DNA of 64,000 nt from Brevibacterium sp. UCMA 11754 (GTDB lineage: Bacteria > Actinomycetota > Actinomycetes > Actinomycetales > Brevibacteriaceae), in assembly GCF_021532275.1 (NCBI RefSeq), contig NZ_JACBOT010000025.1, positions 1 to 64,000 on the forward strand. The letters run 5' to 3'. Positions within the stretch are counted from its first letter, which is position 1; the number at the start of each line of letters is the position of its first letter. This document shows positions 9,859 through 18,594 of this stretch, in pieces. A program made the translations under genes and the position numbers. The notes under the pieces were generated by a model. It did not search any database, was not told the DNA's origin, and saw only the letters and a program-made list of their open reading frames with translations.

Positions 9859-11792
9859 TCCAGGCCTCCTTCGATCTGTGCCACGGAGCGAACCGTGCCG
9901 TCTTCTTCCGTGCCTGCGTCCGCGATCTGGCTCTCGGCCTGTTCGTCGCCTTCGCCGTCGAACTCGGGGCGAATGCCGCGTGCGTATTCGATCTCGTCGT
10001 TGGAGACTCCAGCGGCGACCATCGGCCACACCATAGCGTCCGGTGGGACCGTGAAGTCGAGGACCACGGGACGGTCGTTGGTCTCCAGCGCCGTCTTGAT
10101 CGCAGCATCGACATCGTCGTTGCTGTCCACGCGCAGAGCCAGGCAGCCGTAAGCCTCGGCGAGTTTGACGAAGTCCGGGATCCGGATCGTCTCATGGCCG
10201 GTGTTGAGATCGGTGTTGGAGTACCGGCCGTCATAGAACAGGGTCTGCCACTGACGAACCATGCCCAGTGACGAGTTGTTGATGATCGCGACCTTGATCG
10301 GGATGTCGTTGAGCGCGCAGGTCGCGAGCTCCTGGTTGGTCATCTGGAAGCATCCGTCGCCGTCGATGGCCCAGACCACCCGGTCCGGTTCGGCGACCTT
10401 CGCCCCCATCGCCGCAGGCACCGAGTAACCCATGGTGCCGAGGCCACCGGAGTTCAGCCATGACTTGGGGCGCTCGAACTCGACGAACTGGGCGGCCCAC
10501 ATCTGGTGCTGGCCGACACCGGCAGCGTAGACCGCCTCGGGTCCGGTCAGGGCCGAGATCCGCGAGATCACATACTGCGGATCGCAGAGTTCATCCTGTG
10601 TGTCATAGCCCAGCGGGTAGGTCGTCTTGAGGCGATTGAGGAAGCGCCACCAGGGCTCGCGCTGACGCTCGAGAGCCTTGGGGAACTTGCCGCGCATCTC
10701 GGTGAGCATCTCCGCAAGCACCTCGCGGGCATCACCGACGATGGCGACGTCGACGTCACGATTCTTCCCGATCTCCGCCGGGTCGATGTCGGCGTGGATG
10801 ACCTGCGCATTCGGTGCGAAGGAATCGAGGTTGCCGGTGACTCGATCATCGAACCTGGCACCGATGGTGATCAGGAGGTCGGATTTCTGGAAGGCGGTCA
10901 CGGCGGGCACGCTGCCGTGCATACCCGGCATTCCCAGGTGCAGCTGGTGCGAATCGGGGAACGCGCCACGGGCCATCAGGGTCGTGGCGACGGGAATGTT
11001 GGTCGCCTCGGCGAGCTTGAGCAGCTCCTTCTCCGCCTGGGAACGGATGACACCTCCGCCGATGTAGAACACGGGACGCTGAGCATCCGAGATGAGCCGG
11101 ACGGCTTCGCGGATCTGCTTCGCATGCGGCTTGAGGATGGGACGGTATCCGGGCAGCTGCGGCTCCTCGGGCCAGATGAAGGGAGCGGTGCCCGTCTGGG
11201 CGTCCTTGGTGACGTCGACAAGGACCGGACCCGGCCGGCCGGTGGTCGCGATGTGATGGGCGTTCAGTATCGCCGAGGGAATGTCCTCGGGCTTGGTCAC
11301 GAGGAAGCTGTGCTTGGTCACCGGCATCGTCATTCCCACGATGTCAGCTTCTTGGAAGGCATCGGTGCCCAGCAGCTTCGAGCTCTGCTGACCGGTGATG
11401 GCCAGTATCGGGACGGAATCCATGTGGGCGTCGGCGAGCGCCGTGATGAGGTTCGTCGCACCCGGACCCGAGGTTGCGATGCACACGCCCAGCTTGCCCG
11501 ATGCTGCGGCATAGCCTTCGGCCGCGTGCCCGGCTCCCTGCTCGTGACGAACGAGGATGTGGCGGATCTTGTCGGTCTCGAACAGCGGGTCGTATGTCGG
11601 AAGGATGGTACCGCCGGGAAGGCCGAAGACCGTCTCGACCTCGAGGAGCTCGAGGCTGCGGACGATCGCCTGCGCTCCGGTGAGGACCTCAGGGGTCGAG
11701 TTGCGTCGAATGCTTGACGGGGTCGCGGTCACCGGGGCTGGGCTGGGCGCAGTGCCAGTTCCCGCTGACTGGGCCGAGGGCGTGGCTGCCAT
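9855..11792 (-). CDS. ilvB: acetolactate synthase large subunit
   Basis: TPP-dependent condensation of pyruvate (or pyruvate plus 2-oxobutyrate), the first shared step of Val/Leu/Ile synthesis. 645 residues with the three TPP-enzyme domains: N-terminal pyrimidine-binding domain (catalytic Glu in [16 protein letters not shown]), a central domain, and the C-terminal PP domain with [14 protein letters not shown] ... INNSS (Mg/TPP motif). An Ala/Pro/Thr-rich leader of about 35 residues precedes the conserved start at [12 protein letters not shown] 11792 follows GGAAGGA. Expression is expected to be controlled by the leader peptide and terminator upstream. Confidence 0.96.
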   Translation of the reverse strand: MAATPSAQSAGTGTAPSPAPVTATPSSIRRNSTPEVLTGAQAIVRSLELLEVETVFGLPGGTILPTYDPLFETDKIRHILVRHEQGAGHAAEGYAAASGKLGVCIATSGPGATNLITALADAHMDSVPILAITGQQSSKLLGTDAFQEADIVGMTMPVTKHSFLVTKPEDIPSAILNAHHIATTGRPGPVLVDVTKDAQTGTAPFIWPEEPQLPGYRPILKPHAKQIREAVRLISDAQRPVFYIGGGVIRSQAEKELLKLAEATNIPVATTLMARGAFPDSHQLHLGMPGMHGSVPAVTAFQKSDLLITIGARFDDRVTGNLDSFAPNAQVIHADIDPAEIGKNRDVDVAIVGDAREVLAEMLTEMRGKFPKALERQREPWWRFLNRLKTTYPLGYDTQDELCDPQYVISRISALTGPEAVYAAGVGQHQMWAAQFVEFERPKSWLNSGGLGTMGYSVPAAMGAKVAEPDRVVWAIDGDGCFQMTNQELATCALNDIPIKVAIINNSSLGMVRQWQTLFYDGRYSNTDLNTGHETIRIPDFVKLAEAYGCLALRVDSNDDVDAAIKTALETNDRPVVLDFTVPPDAMVWPMVAAGVSNDEIEYARGIRPEFDGEGDEQAESQIADAGTEEDGTVRSVAQIEGGLE

Positions 11793-11833
11793 CGTTTCGT
11801 ATCCTTCCTAGTGATCCATCTTGTCTCCGCATG

Positions 11834-11862
11834 AAAAAAGCCCCTCCGGTTTCGGTAGGGGC
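11834..11862 (-). terminator. attenuator terminator in the ilvB leader
   Basis: On the minus strand, GCCCCT and AGGGGC arms pair (with an inner CCG/CGG extension) and are followed at once by TTTTTT, a classical Rho-independent terminator. It lies 26 bp after the leader peptide stop and about 40 bp before ilvB. This is where an attenuator should be. Confidence 0.85.
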
Positions 11863-11887
11863 GCGCGGAACGTGTCGTGTTGACAGG

Positions 11888-11938
11888 CTACGGAAGATCC
11901 GCGCGCTGGTGAATAACGACGACAAGAAGGTGAGTCAT
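11888..11938 (-). CDS. ilvBN leader peptide
   Basis: A 16-codon open frame encoding MTHLLVVVIHQRADLP. Residues 4-9 are Leu-Leu-Val-Val-Val-Ile, all three end products of the pathway in one run. Together with the terminator 26 bp downstream this is the arrangement of a ribosome-stalling attenuator: a shortage of charged Leu/Val/Ile tRNA would stall the ribosome and favour read-through into ilvBN(C). There is no ribosome-binding site; a -10-like AACTAT ends 6 nt before the ATG, so the leader is probably translated from a leaderless 5' end. Confidence 0.85.
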   Translation of the reverse strand: MTHLLVVVIHQRADLP

Positions 11939-11944
11939 GGCTCA

Positions 11945-11974
11945 ATAGTTCACCGCTGGCAATAAGCGTGTCAA
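11945..11974 (-). promoter_or_regulatory. promoter of the ilvB leader
   Basis: A perfect -35 TTGACA (11969-11974) and a -10-like AACTAT (11945-11950), 18 bp apart, end 6 nt before the ATG of the leader peptide. This places the transcription start at or next to that ATG. Confidence 0.7.
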
Positions 11975-12137
11975 ACGTCGCATTGGATCGTCTCGAAATT
12001 TGGGACTGGCTTCGACTGAAGGGTGAGACCGTAGGCCGGGGTCCGCAAACGCGCCCTTGCAGCCGCCCACGGAGCAAGGGAAGGTTCGATTGTGAGAGCC
12101 ATGGACTACGACACGCGCCCCGACTAGGCTCTCAAAG

Positions 12138-13946
12138 GTGCGTCCCCTCTTACGTTTCTGGCCCGATCTGCGTTCTCGCATCGGCGTGTACATCGCCGTA
12201 CTCGCCCTCACGCTCCTGGCCAACGGCATCCAACTGATCATCCCCCTGATCACCGGTCACATCATCGACGGCCCCATCGCCCACCGTGATCTCTCGGGTC
12301 TGTGGCTGCCCGTGCTCGGGGTCCTCTTCATCGGCATCGCCGAGGCGGTGGCACTGTGGGGTCGCAGACTCCTCGTCGCTCCCGTCGTCGCCCAATGGGA
12401 GATCACCTGGCGGTCACGTCTCTTCGACCGACTCCAGTACACCTCGGTGGCCATCCACGATTCGTGGGAGTCGGGGCAGCTGCTCTCGCGCGCGATCAAT
12501 GATCTCTCCCAGCTGCGACGGTTCTTCGCCTTCGGGATCCCCTTCCTCGTGACGACCCCGTTGATCATCATCATCGGCACCATCATCCTCACCTTCCTGC
12601 AGCCGGTCTTCGGTCTGATCATGCTGATCATGGCCATACCGACGATTGCGACGGTCACGGTCTTCGAGAAGCGGTACCGAGAGGCCTCCCGGCTCTCCCA
12701 GGACACCGTCGGTGAGATCACCACCGAGGTCGAGGAGTCGATTCAGGGGATCCGGATCCTCAAGTCCTTCGGCCGCTCCCCCTGGGCGGCACAGCGGTTC
12801 TCTCTTCTGTCACGGAAGTTCCAAGGCATCGAAGTGCGCAAGGCGAAGCTCGACTCCTGGTTCTGGAGTGTGCTGATCCTCCTGCCCACACTCGCCCAGG
12901 CAGCCATCGTGGCGGTGGGCACCTGGGGCGTCGTGCAGGGGTGGACGACGATCGGCACCGTCGTCGCCGGCGTGACCATCTCGATGGTGATGCGGATGCC
13001 GATCGAGATGCTCGGCTTCCTCCTCGCCGATGCCCTCATGGCGCTGACCGCCGCGGCCAGGTACTGGGAGGTCATCGACATCCGGCACGACATCACCGAC
13101 GCCGACGGTCGGATCGCCGATGCCCCCGATGTAGGTCGCTACAAGGGTGAGCTGGATTTCGAGGATGTCGACTTCCACTTCGCCGACACCGACCGCGAGA
13201 CCCTGAAGAACCTCAATCTGCATATCGAGCCGGGCCAGACCCTTGCCATCGTCGGTGCGACCGGGTCGGGCAAGACGACTTTGGCCTCCCTCGTCCCACG
13301 CCTGCAGGACGTCACCGGCGGTGCCGTGCGCGTGGACGGCACCGATATTCGCGATCTGCCCGTCAACGAGGTGCGCAACCTGGTGTCCGTGTCCTTCGAG
13401 GACCCGATCCTGTTCTCCACCTCGGTGGCTGAGAACGTGAGCATGGGTGCGCCCGGGGTCGACGACGACGCGATCTGGCAGGCCTTGGAGATCACGGCCG
13501 CGAAGGACTTCGTCGAGCGACTGCCGGAGGGACTCGATACGCAGGTCGGCGAGCAGGGCCTGTCTCTGTCCGGTGGGCAGCGACAGCGCCTGGCCTTGGC
13601 GCGTGCGGTGATCGGTGCGCCCCGCATCCTCGTCCTCGACGACCCGCTGTCCGCGGTCGACGTCGATACCGAGGATCGAGTGCAGCGGGCGCTGCGGGAG
13701 ATCCTGCCCGATTCGACGACGCTGATCATCGCCCACCGTCCGTCCACCTCGGCGCTGGCAGATGCCGTTGCCGTCCTCGACGAGGGTCGCATCGTCGCGC
13801 TGGGCACCCATGACGAGCTGCTGGGATCCTCACCGCTCTACCGTGAGCTCATGGGTGCGGCGGCTGCGGGCGATCATGCGACGGCGGAGCACGCGACAGC
13901 CCAGCACCCTGCGACAGAGCACTCCTCGGAATGGGGCACGCGATGA
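12138..13946 (+). CDS. ABC exporter half-transporter, degenerate ATPase site
   Basis: 602 residues: six-helix type-1 exporter membrane domain (about 1-310) and a C-terminal ATPase with Walker A GATGSGKTT (about 374-382), signature LSLSGGQRQRL and Walker B ILVLDDPLSAVD. The base that follows the Walker B Asp is Asp rather than the catalytic Glu, the usual mark of the weak subunit in a heterodimeric exporter. The last 25 residues are His/Ala/Thr-rich repeats of the AEHATAQH kind. GTG 12138 is preceded by TAGGCT 7 nt away, suggesting a leaderless start. The stop overlaps the next gene's ATG. Substrate unknown. Confidence 0.9.
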   Translation: MRPLLRFWPDLRSRIGVYIAVLALTLLANGIQLIIPLITGHIIDGPIAHRDLSGLWLPVLGVLFIGIAEAVALWGRRLLVAPVVAQWEITWRSRLFDRLQYTSVAIHDSWESGQLLSRAINDLSQLRRFFAFGIPFLVTTPLIIIIGTIILTFLQPVFGLIMLIMAIPTIATVTVFEKRYREASRLSQDTVGEITTEVEESIQGIRILKSFGRSPWAAQRFSLLSRKFQGIEVRKAKLDSWFWSVLILLPTLAQAAIVAVGTWGVVQGWTTIGTVVAGVTISMVMRMPIEMLGFLLADALMALTAAARYWEVIDIRHDITDADGRIADAPDVGRYKGELDFEDVDFHFADTDRETLKNLNLHIEPGQTLAIVGATGSGKTTLASLVPRLQDVTGGAVRVDGTDIRDLPVNEVRNLVSVSFEDPILFSTSVAENVSMGAPGVDDDAIWQALEITAAKDFVERLPEGLDTQVGEQGLSLSGGQRQRLALARAVIGAPRILVLDDPLSAVDVDTEDRVQRALREILPDSTTLIIAHRPSTSALADAVAVLDEGRIVALGTHDELLGSSPLYRELMGAAAAGDHATAEHATAQHPATEHSSEWGTR

Positions 13947-15796
13947 GCATTCCCCGTCTCAATGAGGACGAGTTCGAGCAGCTTCCGCCGGACATCGCGA
14001 AGAAGGCCCGCGCGCTGCTGCTCTCACTGGTCCGCCCGCATCTGCCGATGGTGATCTTCCTGTTCGTCATCGTCGTGCTCACCGCACTGTTCCTCGTCAT
14101 CGGTCCGATCTTCATCGCCGATGCGCTCGACAACGGTGTCCCGAAAGCTGTCGAGGGAGATCCGGGGCCGCTGATTCGGGCTGTCTCCGCCTTCGTCATC
14201 TCCGCCATCGCCTCGGCGGTGCTCGCTTTCGCCTCGACGAGGCTGGTTGGCATCACTGCGCAGAAGGTCGTCTACACTCTCCGCTCCCGCCTGTTCGGAC
14301 ACATCCAGCGTCTCGACCTGGGCTACCACGAGCGGTCGACCTCGGGCCGGCTGGTGTCACGACAGACCTCCGACATGGAGTCGGTGCAGCAGTTCCTCAC
14401 CTATTCGCTCTTCGACACGGCGCTGGCCCTGTTCGAGATGACGTTCATCGCCGTCACTCTCATCGTCCTCGACGTGCCCCTGGCCATCGTGGTCTTCCTC
14501 GGGTTCATCCCGCTGTTCTTCATCACCAAGTCCGCCCACACATCACAGCGCAACGCCTACCGCCGGACTCGGACCTCGATCGCCAAGGTCATCGTCCACT
14601 TCGTCGAAACCATGGGCGGGATCCGTGCTGTTCAGGCCTACCGCCGGCAGCCCGATCGCCGCGGCACGCTCAAGGACGAGGACACTGCGTACCGCGACGC
14701 CAACACCGATGCCCTGCGCGGCGTGGCCTGGTTCGCGGGCTGGACTCGGCTGGTCGGCAATGTCACGCAGACGGTCATCATCATCGTCGGCGCGTGGCTC
14801 GTCATCGAGGATTGGACCCAGATCGGCGTGCTCGCGGCGTTCATCCTCTACCTGCGCCGGTTCTACGGCCCACTTGATGAACTGGTTCAGTCATTCAACC
14901 TCTATCAGTCCGCCTCGGCGGCGCTGGAGAAGATGGCCGCCGTCCTCGACACCGATCCCGAGGTGGTGGCACCGACGAGCCCGAAGGCCCTGCCCGCGCA
15001 CAGTTCCAACCAGACCTCAGGCACCACCTCGGCGGCGGAGGAGCTGGCTTCGAAGCCCAGCGGGCGCTCGATCGATCTCAACCATGTCCGCTTCTCCTAC
15101 GGCGACGGTCTTGATGTCCTCCCCCGGTTCGACCTGCGCATCCCAGCGGGAGAGATCGTGGCCCTCGTGGGCGCCACAGGCGCGGGCAAGTCGACCTTGG
15201 TCAAGTTGGTCACGCGGTTCTACGATCCCAGTGAAGGTCGGATCACCATCGACGAGGTGGACCTGCGTGATCTTGACGATGCCCAGCTGCGTCAGAGCGT
15301 CGTTATGGTCACCCAGGAGTCGTTCCTGTTCGCGGGCACGATCGCCGACAATATTCGCATCGGCAATCCCGATGCCGGTGATGACGAGGTGATCGCTGCG
15401 GCCACAGCTGTCGGCCTGGACCCCTATATCCGCAATCTGCCCGAGGACTACGACACGGATGTGAAGAAGCGCGGCGGTCGGCTGAGTTCAGGACAGCGCC
15501 AGCTCGTGTCCTTCGCCCGCGTGTTCTTGGCGAACCCGGACATCGTCGTCCTCGATGAGGCGACCGCCCATCTCGACATCCCCTCCGAACGGCTTGTGCA
15601 GAAGGCGCTGGCGACAGTTCTCGAGGGACGCACCGCGATCATCATCGCCCACCGGCTGTCGACCGTGGAGATCGCCGACCGTGTCCTCGTCATGGACTCC
15701 GGGCGAATCATCGAAGACGGCACGCCCGATGGGCTGATCTCCGGGGCAGGCAAGTTCGCCCAGCTGCACAAAGCGTGGAGAGACTCTCTGGTGTAG
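13943..15796 (+). CDS. ABC exporter half-transporter, canonical ATPase site
   Basis: 617 residues, the partner of the gene before it. The membrane domain is preceded by a 35-residue cytoplasmic N-terminus (MSIPRLNEDEFEQLPPDIAK). Walker A is GATGAGKST, Walker B IVVLDEATAHLD with the catalytic Glu. The signature is LSSGQRQ rather than LSGGQ. A Ser/Thr/Ala-rich linker at about 350-375 joins the membrane and ATPase domains. ATG 13943 makes a 4-nt ATGA overlap, implying coupled synthesis of the two halves; an in-frame ATG at 13931 is less likely. Multidrug, lipid or peptide export are all possible. Confidence 0.9.
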   Translation: MSIPRLNEDEFEQLPPDIAKKARALLLSLVRPHLPMVIFLFVIVVLTALFLVIGPIFIADALDNGVPKAVEGDPGPLIRAVSAFVISAIASAVLAFASTRLVGITAQKVVYTLRSRLFGHIQRLDLGYHERSTSGRLVSRQTSDMESVQQFLTYSLFDTALALFEMTFIAVTLIVLDVPLAIVVFLGFIPLFFITKSAHTSQRNAYRRTRTSIAKVIVHFVETMGGIRAVQAYRRQPDRRGTLKDEDTAYRDANTDALRGVAWFAGWTRLVGNVTQTVIIIVGAWLVIEDWTQIGVLAAFILYLRRFYGPLDELVQSFNLYQSASAALEKMAAVLDTDPEVVAPTSPKALPAHSSNQTSGTTSAAEELASKPSGRSIDLNHVRFSYGDGLDVLPRFDLRIPAGEIVALVGATGAGKSTLVKLVTRFYDPSEGRITIDEVDLRDLDDAQLRQSVVMVTQESFLFAGTIADNIRIGNPDAGDDEVIAAATAVGLDPYIRNLPEDYDTDVKKRGGRLSSGQRQLVSFARVFLANPDIVVLDEATAHLDIPSERLVQKALATVLEGRTAIIIAHRLSTVEIADRVLVMDSGRIIEDGTPDGLISGAGKFAQLHKAWRDSLV

Positions 15797-15830
15797 GGCT
15801 GTGGCGGTCGAGGGCCTCATGAGCACGATC

Positions 15831-15893
15831 TCAGTCGTCGATCAGCGGGACGAACCGGTAGAGCCCGTGTGCTGAGGTGAGAAGAGTGCGGGA
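15831..15893 (-). pseudogene. remnant of a pcm-like 3' end
   Basis: Between two in-frame stops this stretch encodes TLLTSAHGLYRFVPLIDD followed by TGA. It closely resembles the C-terminus of the intact pcm at 17115 (VTITRHGRYRFVPLVRE), sharing HG-YRFVPL. No other part of a methyltransferase gene is present. It looks like a leftover end of a second pcm copy, cut off by the insertion or rearrangement that brought in the neighbouring gene. Confidence 0.5.
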
Positions 15894-15910
15894 TCAGATG
15901 ACTTCAGCTA

Positions 15911-15960
15911 CCCCAACCAGCGAAACGACTCCACCTGCACGGTGCTTTTGCGGCTTCACG
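15911..15960. repeat. direct repeat, left copy, flanking the AbiEi-like gene
   Basis: An imperfect 50-bp repeat of 17033-17082. The core of 24 bp, 15928-15951 (starts ACTCCACCTGCACGG), is identical in the right copy at 17050-17073. The left copy overlaps the stop codon of the AbiEi-like gene. Confidence 0.8.
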
Positions 15961-16966
15961 TATCCGATGCCTGCGCGACTCGCGCATTGACCAATCGGGC
16001 AAGCTCCGTGAACCTCCGCTGCCGGAAGAGATCCTTCCAGAAGACCCTCACCACGTGGTAGCCGAGTTCGCGAAGCTGCCGCTCACGTTCGCGCTCTCTG
16101 TCAAAAGCCGTTCTGTGGTCACGATCATTGAGGAAATATTTGGCTCGCCCATCGAACTCGACGATGATCATCGCCTGCCGATGGAGGAAGTCAACGCGGG
16201 CCACGAATCTCCCCTGAGCATCACGAACGTCGACTTGCGGCAGGAAGCCGAGGATCTGGTTTTCGAAGAACCGCACCGCGACCATCGACTCGGCCGGTGA
16301 CTCCCTGAGCGGATCCATCAAATCGATCGCAGTGATCAAACGATTCTTGTTCCTCACCTCGTTGGCCGTGTCTACGACGCTGAGGAGCTCCCCGTTGGTC
16401 ACAAGGTTCCGGCGCAGTGCATTGTCGAGCATCGGAACACTGACATCCAAGCTGTAGTCACGAGCGATGTCAATGAGCGTCCTCGCGAGGGAAGTGACGG
16501 CGACATCCCCGATTCTCTCGACGTGTCCAGGCGGGAGCTTCCGCTTCCGAACGAGCAGATTGGTATGACGCCGACTGATTTCCGGCCGCACCACCTCAAC
16601 ACGTTCGTCGACCGGACGAGAGACCTCCAACTCCCAGAGGAGGGCTGCGGAGATGTGAGAGAAGACTTCACAGTGCAAATTGCCACTAGCTACCTGCTGC
16701 AGGCTGTTGATTCTGTCGGCTCGTGCCCTGATGAGAATCTTCAGCCTTTCGAGTACGTCACGGAAGTCGTTCTTCAGCTCAAGCAGGTTCGAATCATCTT
16801 GGTCTATTGATTCCCAAATTCGTCGGTGGCGTTCGTCTTCACACCTGCGCCGGACTGCAAATCGACCGCGAGCCACGCGCTCCAAGCAGCAGGCGGCCGC
16901 CCTGCGAACCTCACGATCGGAAAATCCCAGCCTGAGCAAGCTTGCCGTGTCAAACACTTGGTACAT
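15956..16966 (-). CDS. AbiEi-antitoxin-like protein with DUF559 nuclease-like C-terminus
   Basis: 336 residues. The N-terminus (about 1-60) resembles the winged-helix AbiEi antitoxin domain found in actinobacterial proteins. The C-terminus (about 235-330) looks like a DUF559/Vsr-type PD-(D/E)XK fold: VARVDFLHR, then IIVEFDGRAKY with Glu, Asp and Lys, then RERQLRELGYHVVRVFW. No toxin partner gene is next to it. The gene and the AT-rich 80 bp before it differ in composition from their neighbours, and imperfect direct repeats flank it, which suggests acquisition. ATG 16966; AATATT ends 6 nt upstream, so perhaps leaderless. DNA binding or cleavage is inferred from the fold only. Confidence 0.75.
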   Translation of the reverse strand: MYQVFDTASLLRLGFSDREVRRAAACCLERVARGRFAVRRRCEDERHRRIWESIDQDDSNLLELKNDFRDVLERLKILIRARADRINSLQQVASGNLHCEVFSHISAALLWELEVSRPVDERVEVVRPEISRRHTNLLVRKRKLPPGHVERIGDVAVTSLARTLIDIARDYSLDVSVPMLDNALRRNLVTNGELLSVVDTANEVRNKNRLITAIDLMDPLRESPAESMVAVRFFENQILGFLPQVDVRDAQGRFVARVDFLHRQAMIIVEFDGRAKYFLNDRDHRTAFDRERERERQLRELGYHVVRVFWKDLFRQRRFTELARLVNARVAQASDT

Positions 16967-17032
16967 GCGTCAATATTGCACCTAATGGCATCAAATAACA
17001 ATAAACATCATTCGACGGGTTTGCATCGAATA

Positions 17033-17082
17033 CCTCAACCTGCAAGACAACTCCACCTGCACGGTGCTTTTGCAGGTTCGGG
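17033..17082. repeat. direct repeat, right copy, flanking the AbiEi-like gene
   Basis: Right partner of 15911-15960. The core 17050-17073 is identical over 24 bp. This copy contains a 7-bp stem ACCTGCA ... TGCAGGT, which is imperfect in the left copy. It lies 33 bp beyond the pcm stop. Confidence 0.8.
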
Positions 17083-17114
17083 TGGCCGACGACTGCCCCG
17101 GCTCGTGGGAGCCT

Positions 17115-17720
17115 TCATTCTCGGACCAATGGGACGAAACGGTACCGGCCGTGCCGTGTGATGGTGACATCGTCCTCTTCGGCACCAGAGCGCTCGACCT
17201 TGAGCATCTCACCCTGGACCGGGATGACCATGACGCCTCCCAGCGCCAGCTGGTCAACGAGCTCCCGCGGCAGTATCTCTGCACCGGCCGAGACGAGGAT
17301 ACGGTCGAAGGGCGCTTCATCAGGCAGACCCAGGACGCCTGCGGTCGCGGCCATGATCTCAACAGTGTCCAAGTCGCCAATGTCCGCTCTGGCCAAGCTC
17401 AGTGACTTCCGGGCACGCTCAATGAGCTTCTCGTGTCGTTCAACACCTGTCACATGGCCATTGGGACCGACGAGAACGCCGAGGAGAGCCGTCGTCCATC
17501 CCGAACCTGACCCCACGTCGAGGACCCGATCACCGAGTTGCGGCTCCAGCAGCCTGAGCATGTCAGCGACCGTACTCGGCTGGGAATTCGTCTGCCCGTC
17601 TCCGATCGACAGCGGTAGGTTGCTGGAGGCGGAGTCTCGCTCCTCCTCTGGCAGAAACAACTCGCGGGGCACTTGGGAAAAGGCCTCTGTGATCGAGACC
17701 GGTGGGTGTTTGGGTTCCAC
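17115..17720 (-). CDS. pcm: protein-L-isoaspartate O-methyltransferase
   Basis: SAM-dependent repair methyltransferase acting on isoaspartyl residues of damaged proteins; cytosolic. Motif I is VLDVGSGSGWTTALLG, preceded by the family block ISIGDGQTNSQPSTVADMLR-like LPLSIGDGQTNSQPS. C-terminal block RYRFVPL. The start is GTG 17720 with GGAGG 5 nt upstream, giving 201 residues; the open frame extends further up through the repeat array but has no support. It is divergent from apt across a 95-bp gap with three tandem repeats. A TAACGT -10 candidate lies at 17746-17751. Confidence 0.85.
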   Translation of the reverse strand: MEPKHPPVSITEAFSQVPRELFLPEEERDSASSNLPLSIGDGQTNSQPSTVADMLRLLEPQLGDRVLDVGSGSGWTTALLGVLVGPNGHVTGVERHEKLIERARKSLSLARADIGDLDTVEIMAATAGVLGLPDEAPFDRILVSAGAEILPRELVDQLALGGVMVIPVQGEMLKVERSGAEEDDVTITRHGRYRFVPLVRE

Positions 17721-17750
17721 GGCGACCTCCAATGCGGTGGCTTCTACGTT

Positions 17751-17810
17751 ACTCCCCACCGCGTATCGCGATTCCCCACCGCGTATCGCTACTCCCCACC
17801 GAGTATCGTT
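17751..17810. repeat. three 20-bp tandem repeats in the pcm-apt promoter region
   Basis: Three head-to-tail units of exactly 20 bp: ACTCCCCACCGCGTATCGCG, ATTCCCCACCGCGTATCGCT and ACTCCCCACCGAGTATCGTT. They fill the gap between the divergent pcm and apt genes. The TATCGT of the third unit ends 6 nt before the apt GTG and can serve as its -10. The two-turn spacing would place bound proteins on one face of the helix, so this may be an operator. Confidence 0.85.
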
Positions 17811-17815
17811 GTCCC

Positions 17816-18334
17816 GTGACGAATACCGATCTCGAACGAGCACAGACCCTGATCACCTCGATTCCCGACTACCCGCACCCGGGGGTGAACTTTCGCGATA
17901 TCTCACCGCTCATCGCTGATGGTCCTGCACTGCGTGCCGTCACCGAGGCGCTCATCGCACCTTTCGAGAGCCAGTTCGACATCGTCGGCGGCCTTGAAGC
18001 TCGAGGCTTCCTCTTCGCCGGAACGATTGCGGCGATGACAGGAGTCGGGATTCTGCCCATTCGCAAGGCGGGCAAGCTGCCTCGCCCGGCCGCAGCGGTC
18101 TCCTACTCACTCGAATACGGAACTGCGACCATCGAAGGGCCCGATGTACTCAAGAAGGGCGAGCGCGTGCTCCTCGTCGATGACATCCTGGCCACAGGCG
18201 GAACCTTGTCCGCTGCTCAAGCTCTCGTGAAGGAGCTCGGGGCTGAGGTGGTCGGCTCGGCAGTCGTCCTCGAGCTCAAGGATCTCGGCGGTCGGTCGCT
18301 GACCGGGGATGTGCACACCGTCTTCGCCGACTGA
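17816..18334 (+). CDS. apt: adenine phosphoribosyltransferase
   Basis: Purine salvage: adenine plus PRPP gives AMP. 172 residues, the normal Apt length. Family blocks: IPDYPHPGVNFRDISPLI near the N-terminus and the PRPP loop VLLVDDILATGGTL (about 119-132). GTG 17816 is chosen because the conserved sequence starts here; the open frame extends upstream through the repeats. No Shine-Dalgarno; TATCGT lies 6 nt before the start, so probably leaderless. Regulation through the repeats is possible. Confidence 0.93.
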   Translation: MTNTDLERAQTLITSIPDYPHPGVNFRDISPLIADGPALRAVTEALIAPFESQFDIVGGLEARGFLFAGTIAAMTGVGILPIRKAGKLPRPAAAVSYSLEYGTATIEGPDVLKKGERVLLVDDILATGGTLSAAQALVKELGAEVVGSAVVLELKDLGGRSLTGDVHTVFAD

Positions 18335-18405
18335 TGGGGAACGACGGCCGACGGATGGAAAACGGCCGCCGGCTGACCCGCTCCCCCACACCAAGGCGGT
18401 TCATT

Positions 18406-18439
18406 CTCCGGGTTCGCTCGTCCTCCGGGTTCGCTCGTC
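18406..18439. repeat. 17-bp perfect tandem duplication after apt
   Basis: CTCCGGGTTCGCTCGTC occurs twice head to tail (18406-18422, 18423-18439) in the 260-bp gap between apt and the aldo/keto reductase. I see no gene in that gap. Confidence 0.8.
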
Positions 18440-18594
18440 GACAGAGCACCGAGACACGGATCACTCAAGTCGGGTTCGGCAGTCAGGAATGCATGGACAC
18501 CATCGTCACGTTATAAGCTCGCAGAGGCACCGCCACCGCGGTGCCTGGCACTGGCATCACAGCAGACCACCAATCCGTGACGAAAGGCGGCACC

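Noticed and set aside
17751..17810. CRISPR array
   Set aside because: Repeats are contiguous with no spacers, only 20 bp, and there are no cas genes. Other tandem arrays in the window fail for the same reason.
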